Position numbers and translations under genes: made by a program. Positions 1 to 8,981 of a stretch of DNA of 64,000 nt are shown piece after piece. This DNA comes from Streptomyces sp. NBS 14/10. Its GTDB lineage: Bacteria > Actinomycetota > Actinomycetes > Streptomycetales > Streptomycetaceae. How positions within the stretch are numbered: the stretch's first letter is position 1; every line of letters begins with the position of its first letter. The stretch spans positions 267,979-331,978 of the forward strand of contig NZ_NCSM01000022.1 of the NCBI RefSeq assembly GCF_002224125.1, read 5' to 3'. The notes beneath the pieces are model-generated. The model did not search any database. It was not told the origin of the DNA and was given only the letters and a program-made list of their open reading frames with translations.

Positions 1-51
1 CGCGCCAAGACACGCTCATGCGCCTCGCTCGGCGAGGCGCTGACCGGCTGA
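1..51 (+). CDS. C-terminal end of an upstream gene (partial)
   Basis: Frame 1 is open from the window edge and stops with TGA at 49-51, giving a tail ending SLGEALTG. It has no recognisable domain. A 9-bp inverted repeat (20-28 with 32-40, 3-nt loop) overlaps it and could be a terminator stem. The reading is tentative because only 16 codons are visible. Confidence 0.25.
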   Translation, partial: RAKTRSCASLGEALTG

Positions 52-105
52 GGCAGATACCGGAGCCGACGGAGGTCATGCCCGGGAACGAACTGGTGGA
101 CGCCC

Positions 106-125
106 GGTACTGCATTCTCAGTACC
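106..125. promoter_or_regulatory. Operator-like inverted repeat upstream of the MMPL gene
   Basis: GGTACTG (106-112) and its exact reverse complement CAGTACC (119-125) are separated by 6 bp, about 95 bp before the transporter start. Dyads of this size are typical TetR or MarR binding sites, and MMPL exporters are often controlled by such repressors. The regulator itself is not in the window, so the assignment is inferred. Confidence 0.45.
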
Positions 126-219
126 CGCGATTGTCGGCAGCCGCACGACGACGGACGGGCCGCGCGCCGGGAGCCTGGAGGGGTATCCCGAGATCAGATG
201 ATGCGGAGACCTCCGTCCC

Positions 220-2442
220 ATGGCTGCTTTTCTCTATCGACTGGGCCGACTGGCCTTCCGGCGACGCTGGTGGGTCACCCTGCTGTGGGTGGCCGTGCTG
301 GGCGCCGTCGGCTTCGGCGCCGTCAAGGCGCCCGCCGCCCCCGACACCGGGAACTCCATGCCCGGCATCGAGTCCCAGAAGGCCTTCGACCTGATGGACC
401 AGCGCTTCCCCGGCGCCAAGGCCGACGGGGCGAGCGCCCGGATCGTCTTCGTCGCCCCGCACGGGGAGAAGGTCACCGCGGCCGACAACCGGGCAGCCGT
501 CGAGAAGGTCGTACACGGAGTGGCCGGCAGCGGGCAGGTCGCCGGCGCGGTGGACCCCTTCCAGGCGCGGGCCGTGAGCAAGGACGCCGGGACCGCGTAC
601 GCGACCGTCACGTACAAGGTGAAGGCCGACGACCTCACCGACGCGTCCAAGAAGACCCTGGAGGACGCCGTCCAGCAGGCGCGCGACGCGGGGCTGACCG
701 TCGAGGTCGGCGGCAACGCGCTGGCGATCGCCATCGCCGCGGTCGTGCTGCTGATCACCTTCGGCTCGCTGGCCGCCGCCGGGCTTCCGCTGCTGACCGC
801 GGTCGTCGGCGTCGGCATCAGCATCGCTTCGATCATGGCCCTGGCCAGCACCTTCGGTCTGTCCGGTACGACCGGCACGCTCGCCTCGATGCTGGGGCTC
901 GCGGTCGGCATCGACTACGCCATGTTCGTGGTCTCCCGCTACCGCGAGGAGCGGGCCCGGGGACACGAGCCCGAGGAGGCGGTCGGGCTGGCCGCGGGCA
1001 CGGCCGGGTCGGCGGTGGTCTTCGCCGGGCTGACCGTCGTGATCGCACTGGCCGGTCTTTCGGTGGTCGGCATCCCGCTGCTGACCAAGATGGGCCTGGC
1101 CGCCGCGGGCGCGGTCGCCATCGGTGTCCTCATCGCGCTGACCCTGATCCCGGCCCTGCTCGGCTTCCTCCCGCGCGCCGTACTGTCGCGCTCCGCCCGG
1201 CGGGGCGGGAAGGCCAAGAAGGCCAAGGAAGGCAGTGAGCACAACGGGGGCAGCCGCTGGGCCCGGTTCGTGCTGCGCCGTCCGCTGCCCGTACTGCTGG
1301 CCTGTGTGGCGGGGCTCGGGGCGATCGCCATACCGGTGACGGGCCTGCAGCTGGGCATGCCCGGGGACGAGGCCAAGCCCACCTCGACCACGGAGCGCCG
1401 CGCCTACGACGCGCTGGCCGAGGGCTTCGGCCCCGGCTTCAACGGACCGCTGACCATCGTCGTCGACGCCAAGGGCACGGCAGACGCCAAGGGCACGGGA
1501 GATGCCAACAGCACGGCGGACACGAAGGCCGCCGCGCGCACGATCGCCGACAGGATCGCCGCCACCAAGGGCGTCGTATCCGTCTCGCCGCCCCGCCTCA
1601 ACGCCGCGGGTGACACCGCGGTCTTCTCCGCCACCCCGGCCACCGCCCCCACCGACGAGAAGACCAAGGACCTGGTGCGCACCATCCGCGCCGAACGGCC
1701 CGCGCTCGAGTCGGCCACCCATGCGAGCTTCGAGGTCACCGGCTCCACCGCGGTGAACATCGACGTGGCCCAGAAGGTGCAGGACGCGCTGATCCCGTAT
1801 CTCGCGGTCGTGGTGGGCCTGGCCTTCCTGCTGCTGCTGGTGGTCTTCCGCTCCCTCCTCGTGCCCCTCAAGGCGGCCGCCGGCTTCCTGCTGTCGGTGC
1901 TCGCGGCTTTCGGCGCGGTGGTCGCGGTGTTCCAGTGGGGCTGGGGCGCGAGCCTCCTCGGCGTCGAGCAGACCGGCCCGATCATGAGCCTGATGCCGAT
2001 CTTCCTGGTGGGCATCGTCTTCGGTCTCGCCATGGACTACGAGGTCTTCCTGGTCACCCGCATGCGCGAGGCGTACGTCCACGGGGACCGGCCCGGCCAG
2101 GCGATCGTCACCGGGTTCCGGCACAGCGCCCGGGTGGTGGTGGCAGCCGCGCTGATCATGATGGCCGTGTTCTCCGGGTTCGTGGGCTCCGCCGAATCCA
2201 TGATCAAGATGATGGGGTTCGGTCTGGCGACGGCCGTCCTGTTCGACGCCTTCGTGGTCCGTATGGCGCTCGTACCCGCCATCCTCGCGCTGCTCGGCGA
2301 CCGCGCCTGGTGGCTGCCGCGCTGGCTGGACAGGGTGCTGCCGAACATCGACGTGGAGGGCGAAGCGCTCAGCCGCCGGTCCCCCGTCGCCGCGGTCCCG
2401 GCCCCCGACACCGCGTCGGAGCGGGAATCCGCACGCGTCTGA
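220..2442 (+). CDS. MMPL family transporter
   Basis: 740-aa inner-membrane protein of the MMPL branch of the RND superfamily, which exports lipids or small molecules using the proton gradient. An N-terminal helix (residues about 17-35) precedes an extracytoplasmic domain and a first membrane block (about 165-325) containing a GIDYAMFVVSRYREE signature. After a second external domain, the duplicate block (about 520-720) carries the equivalent GLAMDYEVFLVTRMREA. A Lys-rich loop (GGKAKKAKEG) separates the halves. The join GGNAL/AIAIAAVVLL, where the first external domain meets the membrane block, looks short compared with relatives, in which extra residues usually precede the helix. This may be a small in-frame deletion. 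The ATG follows a purine-rich stretch. The substrate is unknown. Confidence 0.9.
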   Translation: MAAFLYRLGRLAFRRRWWVTLLWVAVLGAVGFGAVKAPAAPDTGNSMPGIESQKAFDLMDQRFPGAKADGASARIVFVAPHGEKVTAADNRAAVEKVVHGVAGSGQVAGAVDPFQARAVSKDAGTAYATVTYKVKADDLTDASKKTLEDAVQQARDAGLTVEVGGNALAIAIAAVVLLITFGSLAAAGLPLLTAVVGVGISIASIMALASTFGLSGTTGTLASMLGLAVGIDYAMFVVSRYREERARGHEPEEAVGLAAGTAGSAVVFAGLTVVIALAGLSVVGIPLLTKMGLAAAGAVAIGVLIALTLIPALLGFLPRAVLSRSARRGGKAKKAKEGSEHNGGSRWARFVLRRPLPVLLACVAGLGAIAIPVTGLQLGMPGDEAKPTSTTERRAYDALAEGFGPGFNGPLTIVVDAKGTADAKGTGDANSTADTKAAARTIADRIAATKGVVSVSPPRLNAAGDTAVFSATPATAPTDEKTKDLVRTIRAERPALESATHASFEVTGSTAVNIDVAQKVQDALIPYLAVVVGLAFLLLLVVFRSLLVPLKAAAGFLLSVLAAFGAVVAVFQWGWGASLLGVEQTGPIMSLMPIFLVGIVFGLAMDYEVFLVTRMREAYVHGDRPGQAIVTGFRHSARVVVAAALIMMAVFSGFVGSAESMIKMMGFGLATAVLFDAFVVRMALVPAILALLGDRAWWLPRWLDRVLPNIDVEGEALSRRSPVAAVPAPDTASERESARV

Positions 2443-2465
2443 CTTGACACCGTCCCGCGCCCACC

Positions 2466-2498
2466 AGGGCCGCCCGTGGCCACGTCCCGGGCGGCCCT
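2466..2498 (+). terminator. Terminator hairpin after the MMPL gene
   Basis: AGGGCCGCCCG (2466-2476) pairs perfectly with CGGGCGGCCCT (2488-2498) across an 11-nt loop, 24 bp after the transporter stop codon. It lacks a strong T tract, as is usual in Streptomyces. Confidence 0.6.
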
Positions 2499-2615
2499 GT
2501 CGGCCGTTCCCCCGCGACGTCGGCCACCATGGAGCTAGTGCCGCATCGGCCAAGGTTTGCCCCGCTCGCCGCCCTGGCACGCACGCTCGCCGCGTTGGCC
2601 GAAAACCCGAGTAGG

Positions 2616-2660
2616 CCCTTCCCCAAGCTCTCGGCTTCGCTCGAGCAGGGGATACCCCAT
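2616..2660. repeat. Dispersed GC hairpin repeat, copy 1
   Basis: The block begins CCCTTCCCCAAGCTC and ends GAGCAGGGGATACCCCAT; CCCC..GCTC pairs with GAGC.GGGG. The same element, with a 10-nt deletion in the loop, lies at 31319-31354. I recall similar sequences as very common intergenic repeats in Streptomyces genomes; their function is unknown. Confidence 0.6.
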
Positions 2661-2757
2661 CCGAGGGCTTCCGGCCGCCTTGCGATCGCACGCACCAGGA
2701 CACCTCGCTACCGGACAAACCTTGACCGACGCGGCACTACCCCGACCGGAGACCCCG

Positions 2758-4029
2758 ATGACCACCAGCTTGGAGCGCTATACGGAGCGCCATCACCTCG
2801 CCTTCGACCTGATCGTGGCCGGGGTGCTGTTCGGCTTCGTCATCCTCGGCGCCGCGCTCGGCACACCGGGCACCGCCCATCCGAGAACCTTGGTCCCGGC
2901 CCTGCTCCTCGCGGGCGTCTCCTGCGCCGCGCTGGTGGGATGCCGCAGCCACCCGCGTACCGCCGTCGCCGTGACGGCGGTCTGTGTCTCGGCCGCGAGC
3001 GCGGTCGGGTATCTGCTCACCCCGCTGCTGCTGGCCCCGGTCATGGCGGCGCTCTACTGGCTGGCCGCGCTCACCGAGCGGAAGATCACCTACGCCTGCT
3101 GCCTCGCCACCATCGCCGCGCTGGTGACCACCGCGATGATCAGCGACACCGGCCACCACGCGCTGGTACTCAAGACCGTCGGCCCGGCCGTGTGGCTGCT
3201 GCTGCCCGTCACCGCCGGGCGCGCGGTCCGGATCCGGCGCGCCTATACGGAAGCCGTCATGGAAGCCGCGCAGGCCCGCGCCGAACACGCCGAGCGCACC
3301 CGCGAGGAGGAGGCACGGCACCGGGTCGCCGAGGAGCGTATGCGCATCGCCCGCGAGCTGCACGACGTGGTCGCCCACCACCTGGCCCTGGCCAACGCCC
3401 AGGCGAGCACGGCCGCGCATCTCGCCCGTGACCACCCAGAACAGGCCCATAAGATCCTCACCGGCCTGGCCGCCACCACCTCCTCCGCGCTGCGCGAACT
3501 CAAGGCCACCGTCGGCGTGCTGCGCCGTACGGACGACCCGGACGCGCCCCTGGAACCCAGCCCCGGACTCGACCGGCTCCCCGAGCTGACCGACGCCTTC
3601 GCCTCCGCCGGGCTCCCGGTCACGGTCACCCTGCGCGGCGAGCCGCGGCGGCTGTCCCCGGGAGTGGATCTGACCGCGTTCCGGATCGTGCAGGAGGCCC
3701 TGACCAACGTCACCAAGCACGCCGCCGCGCACACCGCGCACGTACGGCTCGACTACGCCCGCGACCGGCTGACCATCACCATCACCGACGACGGAACCAC
3801 CACGGCCGCCGCCACGACCGCCGCGGCTGCCGCGACTGCCGCGACTGCCGAGGCACCGGCGCCCGGACACGGCTTCGGCCTCATCGGCATGCGCGAGCGC
3901 GCCCATTCGGTGGGCGGCGCCCTCACCGCGGGCAGCCGCCCGGAGGGCGGCTTCGAGGTCACCGCCGAACTGCCGCTGCACCCCGACGGCCCGCCGCCCT
4001 CCCCGGATACGGAGGTACGGCAGACCTGA
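2758..4029 (+). CDS. Two-component sensor histidine kinase, NarL/DesK type
   Basis: 423-aa membrane kinase. Four to six hydrophobic segments fill residues about 20-155. A short coiled linker rich in Glu/Arg leads to the HisKA_3 box RIARELHDVVAHH, whose His is the phosphoacceptor. The HATPase_c domain shows FRIVQEALTNVTKHA (N box) and GFGLIGMRERAHSVGG (G box). An Ala/Thr-rich low-complexity insert (about 375-395) lies between them. The start is the ATG at 2758, preceded by CCGGAGACC. A partner response regulator is normally adjacent but is missing here: the next gene is the secretion ATPase, so this is an orphan kinase in this arrangement. The signal is unknown. Confidence 0.88.
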   Translation: MTTSLERYTERHHLAFDLIVAGVLFGFVILGAALGTPGTAHPRTLVPALLLAGVSCAALVGCRSHPRTAVAVTAVCVSAASAVGYLLTPLLLAPVMAALYWLAALTERKITYACCLATIAALVTTAMISDTGHHALVLKTVGPAVWLLLPVTAGRAVRIRRAYTEAVMEAAQARAEHAERTREEEARHRVAEERMRIARELHDVVAHHLALANAQASTAAHLARDHPEQAHKILTGLAATTSSALRELKATVGVLRRTDDPDAPLEPSPGLDRLPELTDAFASAGLPVTVTLRGEPRRLSPGVDLTAFRIVQEALTNVTKHAAAHTAHVRLDYARDRLTITITDDGTTTAAATTAAAAATAATAEAPAPGHGFGLIGMRERAHSVGGALTAGSRPEGGFEVTAELPLHPDGPPPSPDTEVRQT

Positions 4030-4114
4030 CGCCTGGGCGTACGGCAGACCTGATGCGCCGGTACGGCATGCCCGCCCCGCCCGTACGGCACACCTGACGC
4101 GCGCCCGTACGGCA
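4015..4114. repeat. Helically spaced GTACGGCA repeats
   Basis: GTACGGCA occurs five times, at 4015, 4039, 4061, 4083 and 4107, spaced 24, 22, 22 and 24 bp, close to two helical turns. The array begins inside the last codons of the kinase gene and runs into the gap before the secretion ATPase. Intervening segments are alternately CCTGA- and CCCGCCCC-rich. It could bind a regulator on one DNA face or be a simple slippage product. Confidence 0.5.
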
Positions 4115-4167
4115 TGCCCGCCCCGCCCTAGGCCGCCAACTCACCCCCATTGCGCCCTGGGTCAACG

Positions 4168-4188
4168 ACTGTGCGCTCGCCGTCAATG
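4168..4188 (+). promoter_or_regulatory. Shared T7SS promoter motif, copy 1
   Basis: ACTGTGCGCTC followed after four bases by TCAATG lies 79 bp before the proposed start of the secretion ATPase. The identical bipartite motif with the same spacing precedes the WXG100 gene (8544-8564), 87 bp before its start. Conservation of both halves and of the gap at similar distance suggests a common promoter or activator site. Confidence 0.55.
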
Positions 4189-4266
4189 CCTTCCGGCCGG
4201 GCCCGCGCCAGACTCGACGCACCCCCTTCGTCACCTGAACCTGACCCACCCTGGAGTGACTGCACG

Positions 4267-7200
4267 GTGCGGATCGTCTATGCCGACGGCAAGACCGAGC
4301 GGGAAATGGAACTGCGTGTCGGCCGGCCGAACGCCACGCTGGCCGACCTCGCCGCGACCTTGAACATACCGGCCAGCGGGCTGAGCATCGACGGCCGGAC
4401 CGCGCCACCGGAGACGGGTCTTGGCGAATCCGGCCTGGCCAATGGATCGCGGGTGGCCCGCGCGGGCTGGGGCTCGGCCGGCGGGCCGCGGATGGCGGCC
4501 GCCGTGCTGCGGGTGGTCGGCGGTCTCGAGGCCGGGCGCAGCGTTCCGCTGCGGGTGGGCAGGACGGTCATCGGCCGGGGCGCCGAGGCGGATGTGCGCG
4601 TCGTGGCCACGGGGGTGTCCCGACTGCATGCCGCCCTGGAGATCTCGGCCGACGGGCAGGTGCACATCACGGACCTGGACACGGTCAACGGCACCGACGT
4701 ATGCGGTGAGCGGATCTCCAAGGCCGTCCGGCTCCAGCCCGAGGACCTGGTCTCGCTGGGCGGCGAGGTGATGGTGCGCGTCCTGCCGCAGGACCGGCTC
4801 GGCCCCGTACAGCGGGTCAACCCGGTCCGGGAGGTGGGACCAGGTGGCACCCTGCCGTTCAACCGCCCGCCGCGCGGCGGCAGACCGGGCGACCCGCCGC
4901 GGATCGCCACGCCGTCGTCGCCGCCGAGCGCGAACAAGGCTCCGTTCTCCATCGCCAGCATGCTCGGTCCGCTGGTCATGGCCGCTGCGATCGTCGGCAT
5001 GACCGGCGACGTCCGCTACGCGGCCATCGCGGCGCTCACCCCGCTGATGTTCGTGGGGAACTTCCTGGAGGAGCGGCTGCGGGGCCGCTTCACCTTCCGG
5101 CGCGGGATGCGGGATCACACCGCCAAGGTCAAGGAGTTCGAGCAGGCGGTGGCCGCGCGCCACGCGGCCGAGATCCGTACCCGCCGGGCGGCCCACCCCG
5201 ACCCCGCGGAGGTGGTCCACCGGGCGACCGCGCCGGGGGTCGCCCTGTGGGAACGGCGCCCGGGCGCCCCGGACTTCCTCAAGACGGTGGTCGGCACCGC
5301 CGACCTGCCCTGGAACCCGCCGCTGGACAACGACTCCGCGGAGCCCGCTCCGGAGGTGGCGGACATCCTGGGCGCGCGCTGCGTGCTGCCACAGGTGCCG
5401 GTCGTGGTCGGGGTGTCGGCCGGTGAGGCGGTGGGGTTCGAGGGGGACCGCCGGGCGGCCCTCGGCGTCGCCCGGTCCCTGCTGTGCCAGGCGTTGGTGG
5501 GGAGCGGGCCGGCCGATGTGACGCTGGCGGTGTTCGCCGACCCGGAGCGGCTGGCCGACTGGGACTGGACGAAGTGGCTGCCGCACGGCGCGGATCCGCA
5601 GTCGGGGACGTCGCGGCTGGTGGCGGTCGGGCCTGAGCAGTCCGACACGTTGGCCCGCGGTCTGCTGTCCGCGGCGCCACGGCGTACGGAGGGCGGCGCC
5701 GGGCCGGTGCTGCTGGTGGTCGTGGACGGCGCCACGCTGCTGGAGGGCCGGCCCTGTCCGCTGCGGGACCTGCTCGCCGACCGCACCCTGCGCTGCGGTG
5801 CCCTGGTGCTCACCACCCGGCTGCCCGCCCTGTGCACATCGGTGGTCACCGCCGCGCCCGAGGGCCGGGGGCGGATGCGTGACGTGGCCTCCGACGAGGT
5901 GGTGCCGGACGTACTGCTCGGCGGTATGCCGGTCGACGAGGCGCGCGCCACCGCCAGGGCGCTGGCCCGTTTCGAGGACCCGGAGCTGCGGGTCGAGGGC
6001 GCGGGGCTGCCGGACCGTATCTCCCTGCTGCCGCTGCTGGACCTGACCGCCGTCTCCGGGGCCGAGGTCGGCCAGCGGTGGAAGACACGGGTCCCGGCCC
6101 TGCGGGTGCGGGCCGTGCTCGGGGTCAGCGAACGGGACCTGTTCACCGTGGACCTCGACGACGACGGGCCGCACGCGCTGATCGCCGGGACCACCGGCTC
6201 CGGCAAGAGCGAACTGCTGCGCACCCTCATCGCGAGCATGGCCACCGACGCCGACCCCGAGCATCTGACCTTCGCGCTGGTGGACTACAAGGGCGGTGGC
6301 GCCCTGGACGAATGCGCCGAACTCCCGCACACCGTCGGCCTGGTCACCGACCTCGACGAGCAGCTCAGCGAGCGCGCCCTGCGCTGTCTGGACGCCGAGC
6401 TGCGGCACCGCGAACGGCTGCTGCGCGAGGTCGGCCTGAGCCATATCCGCGACTATCAGCGGCTGCGCGACACCGAGGACGCCAAGGACGCCGGCATGGA
6501 GCCGATGCCCCGGCTCGCCGTGGTGATCGACGAGTTCGCCACGCTGGTCAAGGCCCTGCCGGACTTCGTCGACTCGCTGGTGAGCATCGCACAGCGCGGA
6601 CGCACCCTCGGCGTCCATCTGATCATGGCCACCCAGCGGCCCGCCGGCTCGGTCAACGACGCCATCAAGAACAACGTCAAACTCCGTATCGCGCTCCGCC
6701 TCGAGAGCACCGGGGACTCGGAGGACGTCATCGACAGTCCGGCCTCGGCCGGGATCGGCACCCGCCAGTGGGGCCGCGCCTACTACCGGCTCAGCGCGCG
6801 CGAGGTGCTGCCGGTGCAGACCGCGCTGTCCACCGGAGTCACCCCGCAGGCGGCGGTGACCGCCCCGGTGACGATCGCGCCGTTCGTCCTGGGCATGCCG
6901 GTGCTGACGGCGGCCACCGACGGCACGGAGGGCGAAACCGATCTACGGCGGCTGGTCACGGCCGCACGACAGGCCGCCGACCTGTCCGGATTCGCCCCGC
7001 CACGGCGGCCCTGGCCCGATCCGCTGCCCAAGGTGCTGCACCGCGCCGACCTCCCCGCGGTCGCCGAACAGGGCCTGCACACCGAGGCCACCGGCCTGCC
7101 CGCCTGGGCGCTCGCCGACGACCCCGACCGGCAGCGGCAGTACGCGGTCGGCTGGGACCCGGCCGCCGGAAACATCGTGGTCTACGGGGGCGGCGGCTCG

Positions 7201-8499
7201 GGCACCTCCACCGCCCTGGCCGCGCTCGCCCTGGCCGTCGCCGGCTCCTGCCCGCCCGACCGGCACCACATCTTCGCCCTCGACCTCGGCGCCGGCGACC
7301 TGGCCCCGCTGGCCGCGCTCCCGCACACCGGCGCCCACATCGGGTCCGCCGAACGCGAGCGGCAGGTCCGGCTGATCAAGCTGCTGCGCCGGGAGCTCGA
7401 CGAGCGCAAGGCCCGCGGCCCGGCCGGCTCCCCGGACTGGCTGGTGCTGCTGGACAACCTCGGTGCCCTGATCTCGGACTTCGACAAGGACGTGGCGGGG
7501 ATGAACCTGATCGAAGAGCTCGCCCGCGTCTACGCCGACGGCCCCGCGGTCGGCATCCGGTTCGCGGTCAGCGCCGACCGCTCCGGCGCCGTACCGACGG
7601 CCTGGTCCGCCCTGACCCAGACCAAACTGCTGCTGCGGCTGGCCGACCCCGCCGAGTACGGATACTTCGACATACCCCGCAACGCGGTCCCCACCTATGT
7701 ACCGGGCCGGGCGCTCGTGGCCGCCAACCGGCAGGTGATCCAGATCGGTTGGCCGGGCGAGGACCTGGCGACGGCCGTCGCGGAAACCGCCGCCCGGTGG
7801 ACCGGCGCCCAGCGCAGCGCCCCCGAGGTCGGCCTGCTGCCCACCGACGTCCCCGCCACCGCCCTCACCACACCGGCCCAGACCGCCACCGACCCCTGGT
7901 GGCTCCCCGTCGGCCTGGACTCCGACACCCTCGGCAGTGCCGGACTGCGGCTGTACGAGCGCGAACACGCCCTGATAGCCGGGCCGCAGCGGTCCGGCCG
8001 CAGCACCGCCCTGTGCACCCTCGCCCGCCTCGTGATGTCCTCGGCGACGTCTCCCGACACCCCGCCCACGGTCGTCGGCTTCGCCCCGCGCCGCTCCCCG
8101 CTGCGCGACCTGCCCGGTCTGGCCGCCCTGGTCACCACGTACGACGACCTCGAACAGGCCCTCACGGCACTCCCCCCAGGCCGGCCCGTCCTCCTTCTGG
8201 CCGACGACGCCGACACGGTGGAGGACGAACGCGGCTTCCTGGAACAGTGGCTGTCCGCCCCCGCCACCGGCCACCACATGATCGCCGCCGGCCGGGCCGA
8301 CACCCTGCGCCGCTCCTACGGCCACTGGACCGGGCGCACCCGCGACAGCCGCTGCGGCGTCCTCCTGTGCCCCGACCACGACCTCGACGGCGATCTGCTG
8401 GGCACGCAACTGCCACGCCACGACCGCATGGCGCCGCTGCCGGGGCGTGGCTACCTCGTGGTGGACGGCGTGGCGGCGGGGGTGCAGGTGGCGAACTGA
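4267..8499 (+). CDS. FHA-FtsK/SpoIIIE type VII secretion ATPase (EccC/EssC-like)
   Basis: About 1410 aa. A ubiquitin-like start (residues 1-60) precedes an FHA domain (about 78-170; VGRTVIGRGAEADVRV, SRLHAAL), which binds phosphothreonine. Two membrane helices follow (about 230-275), then three FtsK-like ATPase domains. The first has intact Walker A (GTTGSGKSE, near 641) and Walker B (VVIDEFATL). The second (GGGGSGTST, near 972) and third (GPQRSGRST, near 1237) lack the canonical lysine and look degenerate, as in EccC/EssC, where the first module drives export and the distal ones bind substrates. The GTG at 4267 is chosen for GGAG 11 bp upstream and the fit of the N-terminal fold; an in-frame TTG lies at 4150. 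The neighbouring WXG100 and kinase genes support the assignment. EccB, D, E and mycosin are absent nearby. Confidence 0.85.
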   Translation: MRIVYADGKTEREMELRVGRPNATLADLAATLNIPASGLSIDGRTAPPETGLGESGLANGSRVARAGWGSAGGPRMAAAVLRVVGGLEAGRSVPLRVGRTVIGRGAEADVRVVATGVSRLHAALEISADGQVHITDLDTVNGTDVCGERISKAVRLQPEDLVSLGGEVMVRVLPQDRLGPVQRVNPVREVGPGGTLPFNRPPRGGRPGDPPRIATPSSPPSANKAPFSIASMLGPLVMAAAIVGMTGDVRYAAIAALTPLMFVGNFLEERLRGRFTFRRGMRDHTAKVKEFEQAVAARHAAEIRTRRAAHPDPAEVVHRATAPGVALWERRPGAPDFLKTVVGTADLPWNPPLDNDSAEPAPEVADILGARCVLPQVPVVVGVSAGEAVGFEGDRRAALGVARSLLCQALVGSGPADVTLAVFADPERLADWDWTKWLPHGADPQSGTSRLVAVGPEQSDTLARGLLSAAPRRTEGGAGPVLLVVVDGATLLEGRPCPLRDLLADRTLRCGALVLTTRLPALCTSVVTAAPEGRGRMRDVASDEVVPDVLLGGMPVDEARATARALARFEDPELRVEGAGLPDRISLLPLLDLTAVSGAEVGQRWKTRVPALRVRAVLGVSERDLFTVDLDDDGPHALIAGTTGSGKSELLRTLIASMATDADPEHLTFALVDYKGGGALDECAELPHTVGLVTDLDEQLSERALRCLDAELRHRERLLREVGLSHIRDYQRLRDTEDAKDAGMEPMPRLAVVIDEFATLVKALPDFVDSLVSIAQRGRTLGVHLIMATQRPAGSVNDAIKNNVKLRIALRLESTGDSEDVIDSPASAGIGTRQWGRAYYRLSAREVLPVQTALSTGVTPQAAVTAPVTIAPFVLGMPVLTAATDGTEGETDLRRLVTAARQAADLSGFAPPRRPWPDPLPKVLHRADLPAVAEQGLHTEATGLPAWALADDPDRQRQYAVGWDPAAGNIVVYGGGGSGTSTALAALALAVAGSCPPDRHHIFALDLGAGDLAPLAALPHTGAHIGSAERERQVRLIKLLRRELDERKARGPAGSPDWLVLLDNLGALISDFDKDVAGMNLIEELARVYADGPAVGIRFAVSADRSGAVPTAWSALTQTKLLLRLADPAEYGYFDIPRNAVPTYVPGRALVAANRQVIQIGWPGEDLATAVAETAARWTGAQRSAPEVGLLPTDVPATALTTPAQTATDPWWLPVGLDSDTLGSAGLRLYEREHALIAGPQRSGRSTALCTLARLVMSSATSPDTPPTVVGFAPRRSPLRDLPGLAALVTTYDDLEQALTALPPGRPVLLLADDADTVEDERGFLEQWLSAPATGHHMIAAGRADTLRRSYGHWTGRTRDSRCGVLLCPDHDLDGDLLGTQLPRHDRMAPLPGRGYLVVDGVAAGVQVAN

Positions 8500-8531
8500 A
8501 CCATCAACACAGGCATATGACGTCTTGCACC

Positions 8532-8564
8532 GAGCGCACATGGACTGTGCGCTCCAGATCAATG
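8532..8564 (+). promoter_or_regulatory. Inverted repeat plus shared T7SS motif, copy 2
   Basis: GAGCGCACA (8532-8540) is repeated as its exact reverse complement TGTGCGCTC (8546-8554). The right arm belongs to the ACTGTGCGCTC element, followed four bases later by TCAATG, exactly as upstream of the secretion ATPase at 4168. The site lies 87 bp before the WXG100 start, so this small gene can be transcribed separately and strongly. Confidence 0.55.
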
Positions 8565-8650
8565 ACACGGCGAGGCCCGGGACCGGAGAATTTCGCCATA
8601 AGTCACCCCTCCGGGGCCGACTCAAAACAGGTAAAAACAGGAGAAACACC

Positions 8651-8938
8651 ATGGCAGATGACAAGGTTTCAGTCGACCCCACCGCACACCTGGCAAGCAA
8701 GAAGTTCCTGACCATCATCGACGGCAGCTTCCAGGATTCCATCAAACAGCTCTCCGACGCCGGGACCACCCTGAGCGACCCGAACCACTGGAGCGGCCCG
8801 TACGCCGCCCAGTTCCGTTCCTCCTGGGCCAGCGCCCAGACCGACCTGAACAAGATCAGGCACTCCCTGGACGAATTCCAGCGGAAGTTCGACACGATCC
8901 TGAGGAACATCTCCCAGGCCGGCGGCCAGCACAGCTGA
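8651..8938 (+). CDS. WXG100-family T7SS protein
   Basis: 95-aa helical hairpin protein of the ESAT-6/WXG100 superfamily, small substrates or chaperones exported by FtsK-type type VII systems. The turn motif is HWSGPYAAQF (W-S-G in place of W-x-G), flanked by two amphipathic helices. The C-terminal end lacks a clear YxxxD/E signal. The ATG follows AGGAG at a 7-nt spacing. It lies between the secretion ATPase and a Ser/Thr kinase, and its own promoter motif suggests high expression relative to the ATPase. Confidence 0.85.
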   Translation: MADDKVSVDPTAHLASKKFLTIIDGSFQDSIKQLSDAGTTLSDPNHWSGPYAAQFRSSWASAQTDLNKIRHSLDEFQRKFDTILRNISQAGGQHS

Positions 8939-8981
8939 CCGCCCCCGAGCGTCACAGCGGAAACTCCCTAAGGAAACTCCC

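Noticed and set aside
118..2718. Very long open frame antisense to the MMPL gene, and similar long frames opposite most genes
   Set aside because: At this G+C content antisense and shifted frames stay open by chance; they show no domain, are rich in Arg/Gly/His and lack ribosome sites.
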